Made by a program: the position numbers and the translations under genes | Shown here: piece by piece, positions 48,238 through 60,380 of the stretch | How the letters are laid out: each line of letters starts with the position of its first letter | Position numbering within the stretch: the first letter of the stretch is position 1 | Assembly: GCA_963920665.1 (NCBI GenBank) | Contig: OY987269.1 | Span: forward strand, 13,704,501 to 13,768,500 | Direction: 5' to 3' | Source: Straminergon stramineum | Taxonomy: Eukaryota > Streptophyta > Bryopsida > Hypnales > Calliergonaceae | Length of the DNA: 64,000 bases | The notes under the pieces: generated by a model | The model's input: only the letters and a program-made list of their open reading frames with translations | Databases searched by the model: none | Told to the model about the DNA's origin: nothing

Positions 48238-49166
48238 AACTGTGGTATGAAGAGAGAAGGAAATGTACTGAACTTGAACCTCACTATGGAATTGGAATTT
48301 TGATACCAAACAACTAAAGCTATGAAATGGAACCACATGATTGCAACTACAAATTGTTGCTTCAAAGAATTTGTGTGTCTTTTCACCTAAACATTCATTA
48401 TTTTAATAAATATAAATTTCACCTATGAAAGTTCTTAAGGCACAAATTTAATTATAATTTTTTGTACATATTATAACTTTTTACCAATAGTGAGAATATT
48501 TGAGAGCATAGATCGCATTTGAATACACCTATTTTTAACACAATATCAACTCCAACACCACAACAACACATATCAATATCTCAAAATGTTCACTTCAAAA
48601 ATTCATATAGTTTATTGACTTTATTCAATAGGGTTGCATTGCACTCCATTCTACTAATGTACTCTTGAGAATTCCTTGTTTTTGCATCACCATACATCAA
48701 AGGTCATAGAAATCAAGTTGTAGCTAAAAAACAAAATTGAATGCAACAAGACACAACTTGCAATGACAATAAAGAAAGAAGCAAAGTGAAGATAAGTTTT
48801 AATTGTGTGGTTTATCTTTGATACATGAAGCAAAGATAACTAAAAATGTTGTTGTGTGGTTCACATTTGATATATAAAGTGAAGATAACTCAGAAGTTGT
48901 CAAAATTGGTACCGTAGCTAATTTGAATTAATGTGTAGATTTAGATCTAGATCTATGGGCAACCTAAAAGTCTAGAAGTTGGTGTTAGACCTATTTCCTA
49001 TGAATTTTTAGGCTAAGGCTAAAAGTGTCAAAGTTATTATTTACTAGAATTAATTTCATTTGACTTTTAGCCTAAAAGTGTCCAAATTGGTATCTGACTT
49101 ATTAGCAATAAACTTTGAAGATTTTTTGGACTTAAAGTTTGAGCTTTGGGCATGTGAACATTTAGA

Positions 49167-49181
49167 GGGGGGGGGGGGGGG
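49167..49181 (+). repeat. Poly(G) tract of 15
   Basis: Fifteen consecutive G in AT-rich DNA, with a six-G counterpart in the paralogous copy near 30815. Expanded mononucleotide tract. Confidence 0.9.
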
Positions 49182-50602
49182 CAAATATTTGGAAGGGAGA
49201 GATCTTAACATTTGGAGGGGGCCAAAGAGATTATCAAAGGAGTTCTTGCAACAACTTGCCCCAACTTGCCCCAATATTTTGTTTAGAAAGATTTCAAGAA
49301 ATTCACAATGAGTTGAATTGTTCAAAAAGAGTGTAAACAAGGTTGTAGATAGAAGATGAATTTTGTGCTAGACGAAGTTGATGGAAGTTAGAGCCAATAA
49401 ACAATAAATAATAATCACAAGTATCTTAGAACCGCAATTAACTATACTTCATCTCCTATAGCATGTCCTATGGAGTTGCCATAACCATTAGTATGTCATT
49501 TGTAATTGCCACGAAAGTGACAACTAAACCTTCTTTCATTTCTTTTCATACCCATTTTTTAATCTTTGAAGTATGGCAAACCACTAAAAGCACAAATATT
49601 TGATATCATGCGTTCTATCAATTTTTGTATTATATATATAATTATTTGGCATACCAAAATAATTAAAGCATGGACAAAAAAATTATAAAATTAAAATTAA
49701 AAAATAAAATAAAGAAAAAAATGAAGTGTCAACAACTTTCTTTTAGAATACAAACAAAAATAAAAATATCAACTCAATGCGGTAGTGGCCAAAATTTTCT
49801 ATAGCCCAACAACTTGAAGGCTCTCCACAACCAATTTTCTAACTTTTGAAAAAAAATTTAATTTTCAAAAGAAGGTTAAAGTTGAAAATTCAATATCTTC
49901 CTCCCCATTGATTGGAATGCCATCAACTCTCTAACTTTTGTGCACACCTTCTTGCCATGGGTTTTCACATGGTACCAAGCATGCCTTGATGAAACCAATT
50001 TTTTCATTAATTTTTTCATAAAAATTTCAAAATTCAATATCTGTTGGTTAGAACACCATACACTCTCTTTTATGCATACCACCTCTCTGGGAACTTTTGG
50101 GTGACACCAAGTACAGCTCCACAATCTAGAGAATTCCAACATATGCCAAAAAGCAAACTATCTGTTTTAATAGTAAAGATTCAGGTACATGTACAGGTCT
50201 CCCTATTCCTAGTGGTTAAACCATTTCCGCCACCAAATGATGAAATCTCCAACTCTTCTCAACTTAGCTTACTTTCCTATTGTTCTAAGGACAACAATTT
50301 CCACTCTTCCTTCACATCATTTCAATGTCAACGTAAGGTGTGCTCATGCCGATCATAGATAAGACTTGAACACGACATACACTTCACCTCTCTGTTGCAA
50401 ATTTGATGGATTTGTAAACAACAGCCCTCCACTTTCAAATTGCGTGAACCAACAAATGGGAAAAATAGACTCACATACCACCCAAGGAAATCAACTTCAA
50501 AATGAACATGAAATCGTCAACTTCTGCATTCTACACAAAGCTAGAGCATACTAACAAAAAAAACACTCGTGGAAATGTAAAGGATTTCCTATCCAATGTT
50601 TT

Positions 50603-53600
50603 CTAGTCTCCTCCTTTCACTTTCCTATCTCGAGCAGCATATGGAGGGTCCCAACAATTTGATGAAGGCGGGGGTGATGGAAGCCTTTTGTAATTGTTGG
50701 TATCGCCACGATCGTGACTTCTAGCGAATGCCTCTAAAAAACTTTTCTGTTCGTAGGTCCTGCTATTGCGATCACTTAGTCTAAAACTTCGGCCACTGCT
50801 TCCGGCATCTCCAAATCTAGTAGAAGGATATTGTATTACCATTCATCAATAGTAATGTCAGAAAGAAAAATACTTTTGTGCTTCCATTTGAGTGTGTATC
50901 ACATGGATACACTACAATCTCCACTTTCCACAACAAGTACTTGGTGTTGAAATGAGCAGTGGTCTAACTTTACAACACCATTTCGATGACAAGGTTCAAT
51001 TGGAGCCGATGTTTTCAACCTTACCCCACCCCCCCAAAGACCAAAAGATTCCAATTCAACCTGAAGATACTCTTACCAAGCTCGATCAGGTCATGTGAGG
51101 ACTTCCTTCTATTCAATTCTATTTAGTTCTTGACCTAAAAATCCAATGACCACTAATTCTGAACATAAATAATTTCAGCACCTGGGTAGAGATGCCCTTA
51201 CATGGTCTACGTAGTTTGAAGAGCTGTTGAAACCTTTAGGGGGCTACAAACTCCCAGGGCTGTCACAGACGGGAAGCTCAGGAGTGCGAAGTGTCCCAGA
51301 AGTCTTGGCAATCAAGGTTTTCCTCAGAGGCCTAAGTTATTGCTAGGGGTCTTCACAAGAGTCTTCTCGATTGAGGTTCTCCCAGTGATCTTCAGGTTAG
51401 GTGGTCTATTTCTGTTGCAAAGGTAAACCTCACACTTTACCACACTTCTACTCACCTGAAACCCCGGAATCACTGAGAAATCCACTTCAGTATTCACAAC
51501 AGCCTCTTCATCCTCTTCTTTGTAACTCCCAAGGACAGCAGACTCCATGGTCTGTCTCTGGAACATAGCACCCTTCTCATAAATCAACATTTCCACTGTC
51601 TCTTCAAACGAATGCACCAATTTGTGCACCAGCCAAACAAAAACAGAAACTTCCAGAAAGCTTTGATAGAACACAGTTTTCGGATGGCATTCCCTTTCGA
51701 CCACATCCCACTCCTCTTGGTAGATGGGAAAAGGCTGGTTAATATATAAGTATCCACTGATGGACTTGAAGTTCTTGAAGCAGAACCTTCCAAGAAAAGA
51801 GCCATCTGGGGAGTCTAAATTAAGCAGCTTGGAGATGGTGGCTTTCCTGTCCTTGAACTTGAAGAAATCAGCAAAGGAAACATTTGTCAACATTCGGTCC
51901 AACTCAAAGTCGTCTATGCCAAAACACCGGTTCGGAACGTGAATTTCATCGAGTAACCATTTGCAAATGAACGCTTGAACCAAGAACTTCCAATGGTCAT
52001 CTCTATCGATGTCGGCGTTCACTTCCCAGAGAGTCGTCTACTTCAAGTACTCGAGCTCCACCGGATGTTTGTTCATGTCCGTGATGAGAACTTGGGCAAA
52101 ATGATTAACCGCACTCTTTACTCCCATAACTGCCATCAAGAGAGTTTTCGGAGATGATCCCATGTCATCATCATGGTAGGATCCTGGAGGTAGAGCTTGG
52201 AACTGGTAACCAACTAACTCTCAGGAGCCATTGTTGCGGATGACCTCCACGTGGAATGGAGGAGGTGGTTTAGGAAAATTGATGATCAATGCCGACGGTT
52301 GATAGGTAAGAGCGGCAAGAGAATTGCTTGCACTGGCTACTGTGCGGAACTTGGGAAGTTCAGGCTCAGAACTTTTCCCCTCAAGCCCATCCTATTAATA
52401 ATTTATGCAAGAAAAACAGAATCAGGAAATTGGTTCACTTGAAACAATATGCAAAGGCCTCATCAATATCTCCCCATGAGTGATGGGGAAGATTCTCTTG
52501 ATGATATTCGTAAACAGTTAGGTAACATTGTCTAAGGTTTCTAATAACCTTGTTACCACCAGACCCCAGTTGCTAGCATAATCAAATATAATCATCCTGC
52601 AATCAAGTGTTTTGCAAATAGCCATTAGACCAAGACAAAGCTTAGGTGGTTCATGATAAAAATTTGTTCACCCAAAAATTGTGTTGTAGGTGGCTAGGCA
52701 TTCTGTTGGTTTTCTGCCCAAAATGTTTTTTTTTAAATTCACCGATTTTTGTCCGATTCGGTAACCATCTACCTCTCGAGAGCCATTATTGCGGATCTAG
52801 GATCTTGGAGAGTCGTCGTTGAGGCCCCCGAGGTCAACTGCAGTAGACGGTTGGGGAAGAATTATGCTTGCACTAGCTGCTTTGCGGAACTTGGGTAGTT
52901 CAGGCTCAACACCCTTGCCCTCAAGCCAATCCTGATAATAAAGTACGCAAGTAAAACAAATATGTAAATTTGGTTGACTCGAAACAGTATGCAAAAGCAA
53001 TATTGGTACAACCCCAAAAACGACGGGAAAGATTCTCTTGATAACATTGCCTGAAAATGAATGAACTTCTTACCGATAACCCTGTTACCACCAGACCTCA
53101 GTTGCTAGCGTAATCAAATATAGTCATCCTACAAACCACTGACTCGCAAATAACCGTTAGACCAAGACAAAATTCACAACGTCCATGAGAAAGAGTTGTG
53201 CACCTGAAAATGGGAAAGCAGGCGGCCAAATCTCTAATTTCTCTGCCCAGATTGGTTGTTTCAGACCTTCCCACCATCAGCCTTTGTCTTCAACATTACT
53301 CTCCCGAGTTTCTTCTGAGGTAGAATTGCAGGTTGGAACGGATCTAAGCCGTCTAAGGATATTGCTTGAGGTAGTTGAGCAGGCGCTTGAGTGTAAGGGA
53401 GTGATTTGACCCTCTGTTGGGTGGGATTGGCAAGAGTTGCAATACTACTAGTAATGTCCTCGTTGGTCAGTGGGCTTTCCTCAGGAACCATTGGTGTTGA
53501 AACTCGCTCTTCTTGCAGAATATCAGTTACAGACAAGACTACAAAGTAATGACATTAACAAGACTCCCTGGAGTTGCTATTCCTATACTAATATCTTCTT

Positions 53601-53804
53601 GGAGCTCTGGACTGACCCTAGTAATCAATTGTGTTGCGACCGGTCGTACTTTGTGCATGAAAGCAGTTGCAGGCAAGACTGCACAATAGTTTCTTCCCTT
53701 GTCACTAGGATGTAAAATATATTCGTCCCACTGCCACAACCACTAGAATACAAATTGACAACTTTAAAAAAACTGCCAGCTTGGTGACTCACCTTCTGCA
53801 ACAT
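50603..53804 (-). pseudogene. DUF641 pseudogene (second copy)
   Basis: A collinear copy of the 36909-39829 gene: first exon ATG TTG CAG AAG at 53804-53793, exon 2 about 53740-53200, exon 3 about 52400-51185, tail exon about 50842-50603. Disabling changes: an in-frame TAG within ELEYLK-stop (near 52040) where the intact gene has CAG; extra sequence with a stop in exon 2 (53539); a frameshift and about 130 bp lost at the end of exon 2 (near 53265); a frameshift near 51330 giving NNLGL-stop; and loss of the AG acceptor before the tail exon (ATACAA instead of ATGCAG). After the TAG a 232-codon stretch with the family core remains open (51324-52022), suggesting inactivation was not ancient or the remnant is translated. 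Confidence 0.88.
52190..53190 (-). repeat. Tandem duplication of exon 3 5' end within the pseudogene
   Basis: Units of about 450 bp at 52190-52650 and 52757-53190 each contain an acceptor region, the exon start (DWLEGK/GLEGK-like, then LPKFRKAASAS-like) and the intron flank with agattctcttgat and accagacc. The intact gene has this only once. Confidence 0.85.
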
Positions 53805-54436
53805 TTGGAACAGGACGAGGCCCAATTCCCATAAACTTCAATGATGATTGAAAGAAAGTTGAAATCCTGCATAAAAATCCCACGATGGGGGCACAAGCAT
53901 CAGAAAAAAGACAATACTCATAAGATTTCTTAATCCTAAGTCGAGAAGTTTTCCTTTTCCTTTCCTATAGGGCTCAAGACATATTAACTTCAGTAAAATG
54001 ACGTGATGTCCTTTCCATTAGTCTTCAAGAGATGTTAACATCAAAAAAATGAGGTGATGTCCGGGGTGTCGGGGTGATAATAAAATGCAAGTTTCACTTG
54101 ACTTATCATTGACATTGAACTAGTGCTGCATTGGCAACATTGGATTCAGATTACATTTTACTGATATTGAACGAACATCACACAAGGCACCCTCCAATAG
54201 ATTTACAAAATACAATTCATATTGCCATATTAATAGATATTAGATTCATATAGCCCTCAAGCTAATAAGTTGATGTTACAATTTAGCATTGACATTGGCA
54301 TCAACATTGGCATTTACTTGATATGACATTGCTTACAAGACACATAAAGCCTATAATATCTTTGTATTACATAACAATAGCTTATAGTTGATCCAAGACC
54401 AAAGAGATTACCATTATTTTAAGCATTAACAAACTC

Positions 54437-54729
54437 ATGAATCTAATAGAGGGTGCTATTAAGACACATATTCTAAACATTGCATCATATAATGCAAAGA
54501 GCAAAAAACATTGCATGGTCTCATGTACCTTGCTCTCAATGACGGATGGTGATAAATTCAAACTTTGCACTTGGTCACTTTGGGTGGTGTATGCAAAAAA
54601 AACTTGTTATCATCCAATGTCATCACTCCTGAGCTCAATAATTTTGCATGTCTCAACAATTTGCAAATACTAGCAAAATTTGGTCGACAGGAAGGCAATA
54701 ATTCCCAACAACTCTTAATGCAAAATGCC
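54437..54729 (-). pseudogene. Truncated kinase remnant (second copy)
   Basis: Matches the 3' end of the intact kinase (40245-40508), covering only about the last 90 codons and the 3' flank. The poly(A) run of nine (Phe-Phe-Phe codons in the intact gene) is eight here, a frameshift. At about 54730 the sequence jumps to DNA corresponding to 43412, so about 2.9 kb with the N-terminal region and catalytic core is deleted. It cannot encode a kinase. Confidence 0.88.
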
Positions 54730-55641
54730 AACTTCGGATCTGAGTGTGCATGAGACTAATGACTAGTAAGTTAAGGTTAACATTGACACACCCTCGTCGA
54801 TCAAAGGACGGGTCTTTTCGCCCGAACATTGAATCTCCAACGCAAACGCTGTCTTGAAAATCAATGCTCAAGTCAACTGCTTGCCTTATCTCCCCGGAAA
54901 AAATCGAAAACTAACGACACAAATTGAACATTCATGTGCTCACCTCAAAAACTACACTGCCGGGTGGACGCCATGAGCAACCTGGTCCTCTGCAATCCCT
55001 ACGGATCCATCCCATCAAGGCCAGCGGCTATCATATCCAGAGTACAAACATCAAGGCCCCCTTTACGTCCCTACATTGCCGGGGTTCTGCGAAAGCAACA
55101 CAAAAGATAAGTCAACCTGGCATCGCCTCCCTCCTTAAATGTGCTTCTGAGACACTTCAGAAGCAACGATATTGAAGCTGGAGAGGTTTGGAGAAACCCC
55201 AAACTTACCGAAAACTGCTCACCCTACCAATCCTCCCCGCAACACCTCCCAATCGCAAGAGTCTAATCCTCAGTCGATCCTCAAGAACCATCGCGAAACC
55301 GATGCGTCGGTGAGCAACTGCCGGTAGGGCGGTGATGAATTGCTGCGTGGCAAAGGAAGTCTGCTCCTAAAAGCCAGGCTTAGGTTACACGGTTCTGGAT
55401 GCCACCTACTTTCCCACATTCAGAGTCACGTTTCAAAACCAGGTAAGGATTACAAAACGCTGAACCCCGAATTCTCTCCCCCGACACAACAGACCCTCCA
55501 TTACAAGCTCAGCCCATGTGCCACAAACCCGACAGTGCCACAAACATTCACAAATAGAAAGGTAAAGCCATCTGGCTTCTCTCTCGAGCCTGCAAGGAAA
55601 CCATACGATTGAATTCAAACTAAAAAGAAAACCACATTCGT

Positions 55642-55757
55642 TTAACCCTTGAAGGACGCGGAGGACCAAAAGTGTCGTCACTGTTCAATGTAGAAACGGA
55701 GAATGTACCTATTGGTCCAATCATTAGAGCAGTTTGATCCGCGTCCCTCAAGGATAA
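55642..55757. mobile_element. Short TTAA-type MITE, counterpart of 44239-44365
   Basis: TTAACCCTTGAAGGACGCGG on the left, gtccctcaaggATAA on the right; same position and interior as the element in the first copy. Confidence 0.5.
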
Positions 55758-55894
55758 GTTTAAAGTAAAGAGAATTATTCCCACATGAAAGCAAAGGTCT
55801 CTGTCCATAGAGTGTTAGAAGCACTGGTAAGAGAATCCAAATTGCCATGACAAAGAACCTCAATTCACTCTTGACACCCCGACGCACCACTTTC

Positions 55895-55980
55895 TTTTTT
55901 CTTTTTCTTTTTTGACACAAATGCAACGGAATATCATTGCAAGGCAAAGTACTAGACGCCAGCCACAGGTGGCCTCCAAA
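55895..55980 (-). mobile_element. 5'-truncated LINE/retroposon tail
   Basis: An 86-bp insertion missing from the first copy. It is bracketed by GCACCACTTTC at 55884-55894 and 55981-55991 (11-bp target duplication). On the minus strand it ends in a TTTGTGTC then A-rich tail, typical of the 3' end of plant L1-type elements. Confidence 0.75.
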
Positions 55981-56529
55981 GCACCACTTTCAGCAGCATA
56001 TGACACCAAGCACGAATCGGCCTCAATGCAGCGTAACTTAACATCACCATTAAGAGCTTCATTAGGGGTCTTTCTGTACTATCGATCACACATGAATTTC
56101 AAACAGAAGCACTCTGTCAAGCACCTTCTCTTGAGGTGCAAGTGCTTGAGCTTGCAATTCAGCGACTGAGTCAAGCCCTAACCTCAACTCCTCCACAAGA
56201 ATCGAAAACCAACAGCAATGAAACTCAAAAGTACGTTAAACTGTGACCATCACTCACCACAAAGCCTGCTGCTGCAATGCGTCACACGCTCCCAGAGCAG
56301 CTATCCCAGGAAGACCAACCTTGTTTCGTCAATTTGTGCTTTACCTACCGACACTCCAAAACTTACCAACAATTGCTCACCTACCAATCCACCCCACGAC
56401 ACCTTCCCAGCACCAGAATTTAACCCTCCGTCCCGTCTATCTTCCCGAGCCATCGCGAAATCGATGCGTCCGTAACTAAGTGTCGGTTAGGTCGCGAGGA
56501 TTCATGGTTTTCAAGCTTGCGCCTTGCCC

Positions 56530-57664
56530 GATCGCCCTTAGAGGTATGCGACGAGCCAGGCCAAAGAAGAACCGGCCCCGCCGCACGCGCTGACCTCCCG
56601 CCTGCCTGGCACCGCTGCTCCAGATCCGATTTTCTCGCGTCACCTCCCTCGTCGTCTTGCTCGTCGTCTCCATCGTTGTTTGTGCATTCTGTCCTCCGTG
56701 CTGGGTAGTGGTTTGGCATGATGCATGGATTCCATAAAACCAAATAATGGCGTCTACGATACTTCGAGACTTTGTGCGATTACTTTACAGCGATGAGAAG
56801 CACGAAATCCTTAAGGAAATTCAAAGATTGCACCAGTTGAAATGTAACTCAGACATACAAAGGATGCAGCACATTGTGTGCACATTAGACCAGAGTACAT
56901 GGGTTTTCTTCGAGGATAAATAAGAGGATGTTTGTGCCACAAGACTGTAGGCCACTTGACTTGCAAGAAAAATGAATTTCGAAGAGCAATGCTAGCTACA
57001 CGATATTAAACAATTGGTATATTTGAAACAATTGTTGGTCACACAATACAAACAATCCCCGCTTGAGATGTCCAGGTGACTGGAAATGATCAATCTGCAG
57101 AGGCACAGCAAATTTATGTATGAATTTGGGCTTTGGTAAGAGCACATGGCAACTGCGAAGCACAAAATATTTGAAGAGCTGGGGAACTATTGAGTCTGAA
57201 TGTAATTTCCAGGGGTAGCAACAACACTGACCACCTACTTAATGAATTCCATCATAAGGTTTCAGCGTCGTAAGTAAATTTGCTTCCTTCGCTCTACAGC
57301 TTCGGCGCAGGTGGCGATTTTAGTGGAGGCTGGGGCTCAGGAATCCTTTAACAATTGCCAATATTCTCCATAAAATCACTGGGGCGCTACTCCGATGCAG
57401 CACGTTGTGTGCACATTAGACCAGAGTAGTTTGTCCTCAGAATTTCATTCACATTTTGCTGTAGTCTCGGCTGTAGCATCCCGAGGTTTCAGGATTGTAT
57501 CAGGGTGTTTCAATCTCAGTTTGGATTTGGCCCATATCCAAATTCCACTGAATTTCATTATAACAATCTCCATGCTATGTCGAAATTGATTTCTATATTA
57601 CTTTGTGATCAGCATGGAGGACAGCGCTCGTCGCACAACTAACTTATATTCTTATAAGCGCGAC
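56530..57664. mobile_element. 1.1-kb insertion with 10-bp target duplication (Mutator-like)
   Basis: Bracketed by CGCCTTGCCC at 56520-56529 and 57665-57674; the first copy has the single site caccttgcccccctttggc near 45027. A 10-bp duplication fits Mutator-like elements. Ends show a weak inverted repeat (GATCGCCCTTAGAGG against GTCGCGCTTATAAG). Interior is partly GC-rich and gene-like, with a 35-bp direct repeat at 56863-56897 and 57394-57428. Confidence 0.7.
56747..56923 (+). CDS. Possible 58-aa ORF or captured exon
   Basis: ATG GCG TCT opens a 58-codon ORF (MASTILRDFV start, KHEILKEIQRLHQ in the middle, WVFFEDK end) with good amphipathic-helix character, unlike the random AT-rich ORFs nearby. 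It lies within the Mutator-like insertion and could be a captured gene fragment. Residues RMQHIVCTLDQS are repeated in another ORF at 57395. No family is recognised. Confidence 0.25.
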   Translation: MASTILRDFVRLLYSDEKHEILKEIQRLHQLKCNSDIQRMQHIVCTLDQSTWVFFEDK

Positions 57665-58626
57665 CGCCTTGCCCGCCTTGGCTAGACGAAGTGGAATCTT
57701 CCTTTCCCCGGCTTCCTGGAGAAGGGAACACTTCCCGAGAATCCCCACTGCACTTCGGCTACGGGTCCTGCTAAGTAGAGAGATGTTCTATAAATCTGTA
57801 GTTCTGTACATGTTGCATAAGGGCGGACTTCCATGCAGAGTCAGAATAGGATAACTATTCTCAAGTAATTACTTGTAATTACAAGTGGACTAGCCAGACA
57901 GTATGAACTAGCCAAATTTTTTTTTAAATGGATACGCCCGCTGTTTGGATCCTCCGACTTGCCTGTCCCACTGTAGTTTCTTTGAGGTGAGTGCACTTGG
58001 TCACAGTTACGTCTCTTTGAAAGTTAACATGCCATTCGTAGAAGAGAGCTCTGTGCTCTTGGATGTCACAATTTGGACACTTTGAAACATGTTGTGCAAA
58101 TATCACTGGAAACTTTCGGCTAGACCTTGCAAAGTTCTTCGTGAACTTGAAATACATCATGTTCGTAGAGTCTCGAAGCTAGCCATTTGCACAACTAGCT
58201 TAACAGTACAGTACATATTCAATTCCGTTTCCAAATGCAGAACAGCCGACAAAAGCCAGGTTCCTCAAAACGCAAATCCTAGCTCAGATGTTGCATTGTA
58301 GCTGATGGGTTAGCAAACTTCTACCAGGCTACATAATTTATAATTCTGTACTGAACTTTGCAACATGGTCAGGTTTGGACACACTAATCAATGCACTTGC
58401 TTCAAAATTCAGATCCCACCATTCCATGGCCCTGAAAATTAGATATGGCCTTAAGACTACAGTATTGGATTAAGTTGTATGGGGACTCAATGGAGGTCGG
58501 AAGAGTGGCCAATATGTTTATGATTGCTGGCAAACAGGCATCACGCCTACAATGCATTGTGCTCAATCCTTGTCAAAGTGCTTTTTGAAACGTTTCATAA
58601 CTTGAAAGTATGATGCAGCACTTTTG

Positions 58627-59232
58627 TTAACCCCTCAAGTTCCCAGGCCTTTTTTTCATCAAAAAACACTCAAAGCTCAAACATTTCTGTTGGAAAGTGC
58701 AAAAAGCATTGAATATTGTTATTTTTGCATATTTCTTCTAAGGATTTTGCACTAGACTAGTATAAGAAGGCATGCAAGAAATTTCAGAAACTTTGACCTT
58801 GTAGATTGCAAGATATTTGCATTTAAAGTGAAGAAAACAAGTTGGCACCTTATTTGACTAAATTTTTTGGCTTTGAATCTTCTTAACTTATATTTTTTGT
58901 ACTACTAGGTTAGATTTTTTTTTAAATATATATTGAAAAATTTGAATTGAGAGTCAAGAGAAAAAAATTCATAAAAACTAACATATTTGATTTTTATTCT
59001 CAAGAAAATTGTTATGTAGAAGTAGGTACAAGACATAAAAAAAAACTAAATCATCAATAGTTCTAAGATGGAATTGAAATAATAAACACACTAATCTCAA
59101 CTTTGAGATCATTCTAGCAAACAAATTGATCTATGTGAAACTCTTTTTTTTTGAAAAATATTGAAAATTGAGTACACAAAGATATTTTTTGAAGAAGATG
59201 CTATAAGTTCCTACAATCCCTAAAAATTTTAA
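58627..59232. mobile_element. TTAA-type element (family 5, reverse), decayed right end
   Basis: Left end TTAACCCCTCAAGTTCCCAG; the interior (aaaaacactcaaa, actagtataag, gattgcaagatat) is the reverse of 20250-21179. The right end (ccctaaaaatttTTAA) has lost most of the terminal repeat. Confidence 0.55.
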
Positions 59233-59472
59233 CCACCACCACCCACACCAAACTACAAGGCTTCAATTGTGTGGGATAGTTTAATTAAATAATTTCAGAA
59301 AATGAAAAAAAAAAAAAAAAGAATGTTAAAATGAATCCAAATTTTCAAAAGTCATAAATACAACATGTAAGTGTTGAATATTGTAATTTTTGTGTTAATT
59401 ACACAATTGCATCTAACACTAGTAGAAAGCATGCACAAATAGAGAAGTCTCATTCGTCACATTAATGATAAA

Positions 59473-60380
59473 TTAACCTGTAAAGTTCCTTGACTATGTT
59501 ATCACCAAAACCCCTCAAAAACTGCCATTTCTAATACAAGTACCAAATTTTTGAAAAATATCATTTTTGGACATGTGTAATCGTAGGATCTTCTAGTAAA
59601 TTAGATTGAGAATATGTGAAAACAAATTCAGAGAATTCCACCATGTAGATTGCAAGATATTAGCATTTGAAGTGACAAAATCCTTCTGGGGGCCCTATGA
59701 AAAAATGGGTATATGAAAAAATGTCCAAAATGGTGTTGCTTCTTTAGAGTCATTCTTCAAGTCAAGTTGGCTCCATGCTTGAAAATTTTCAGATCATTTG
59801 GAATTGTGCAACATATAGGAAAAAATTAGTAAGTAGAAAGATGTAGAGAATGATTTAAAATATTAAATTGTTAACAATTTATTAATGGAATTGAAAAATT
59901 CCAATCCCTATGGTTGTAATGTTGTAATAAACAAATCTACATCTAATGTTTTTATTTTTTTCAAAAAATATTGAAAATTGAGTTAAATAAAGGACTTCAA
60001 AGTTTATTTTAGAGTGGAGAATCCATACTTGCGTGCAAACTAAAACATCTCATAACTTTTGACTCATTGATCAAAATGGAATGATTCAAAGCTTTCTATG
60101 CTTATTTAAATCTAAAAAAACAATTTCAAATTTTTATTTTTGGAAAAGATGATTCTTTTAGATCTACCCAACCTGCCTGAGTTGAAAAACAAACTACATA
60201 TTAGGCCATAACTTTTGACTCATATTTTCACATGCCCTAAAATTTAGTGTACATCAAAGATATTCTTCATCTACACCTTCTATTAAAGTTTGGGCCAAAA
60301 ACATGAAAATCTCTAGTCACATGTACTTGCCCCCCAAAGTTATGTTGTCAAAAAACACACCTTGGTTTTTTAGGGGTTAA
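59473..60380. mobile_element. TTAA-type element (family 3) with an empty site at 32913
   Basis: Flank and ends read gataaaTTAAcctg at the left and aggggTTAAaccaattgtgg at the right. The paralogous segment has gataag, a single TTAA (32913-32916), then aacaattgtggg. 908 bp; same family as 6452-7381 and 19573-21302. No transposase ORF. Confidence 0.88.

Larger units (their letters stand above)
47500..50150. repeat. Direct segmental duplication Q, copy 2
   Basis: Collinear with 28700-31780. It has a 15-G tract at 49167-49181 where the other copy has six G, and it ends where the DUF641 3' region (50190 onward) begins. Confidence 0.85.
54730..57775. other. Second copy of the less AT-rich block
   Basis: Counterpart of 43412-45130, starting cggatctgagtgtgcatgag and ending ggctagacgaagtgg to agagagatgttct. 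It is lengthened by insertions at 55895-55980 and 56530-57664. No gene is called. Confidence 0.5.
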
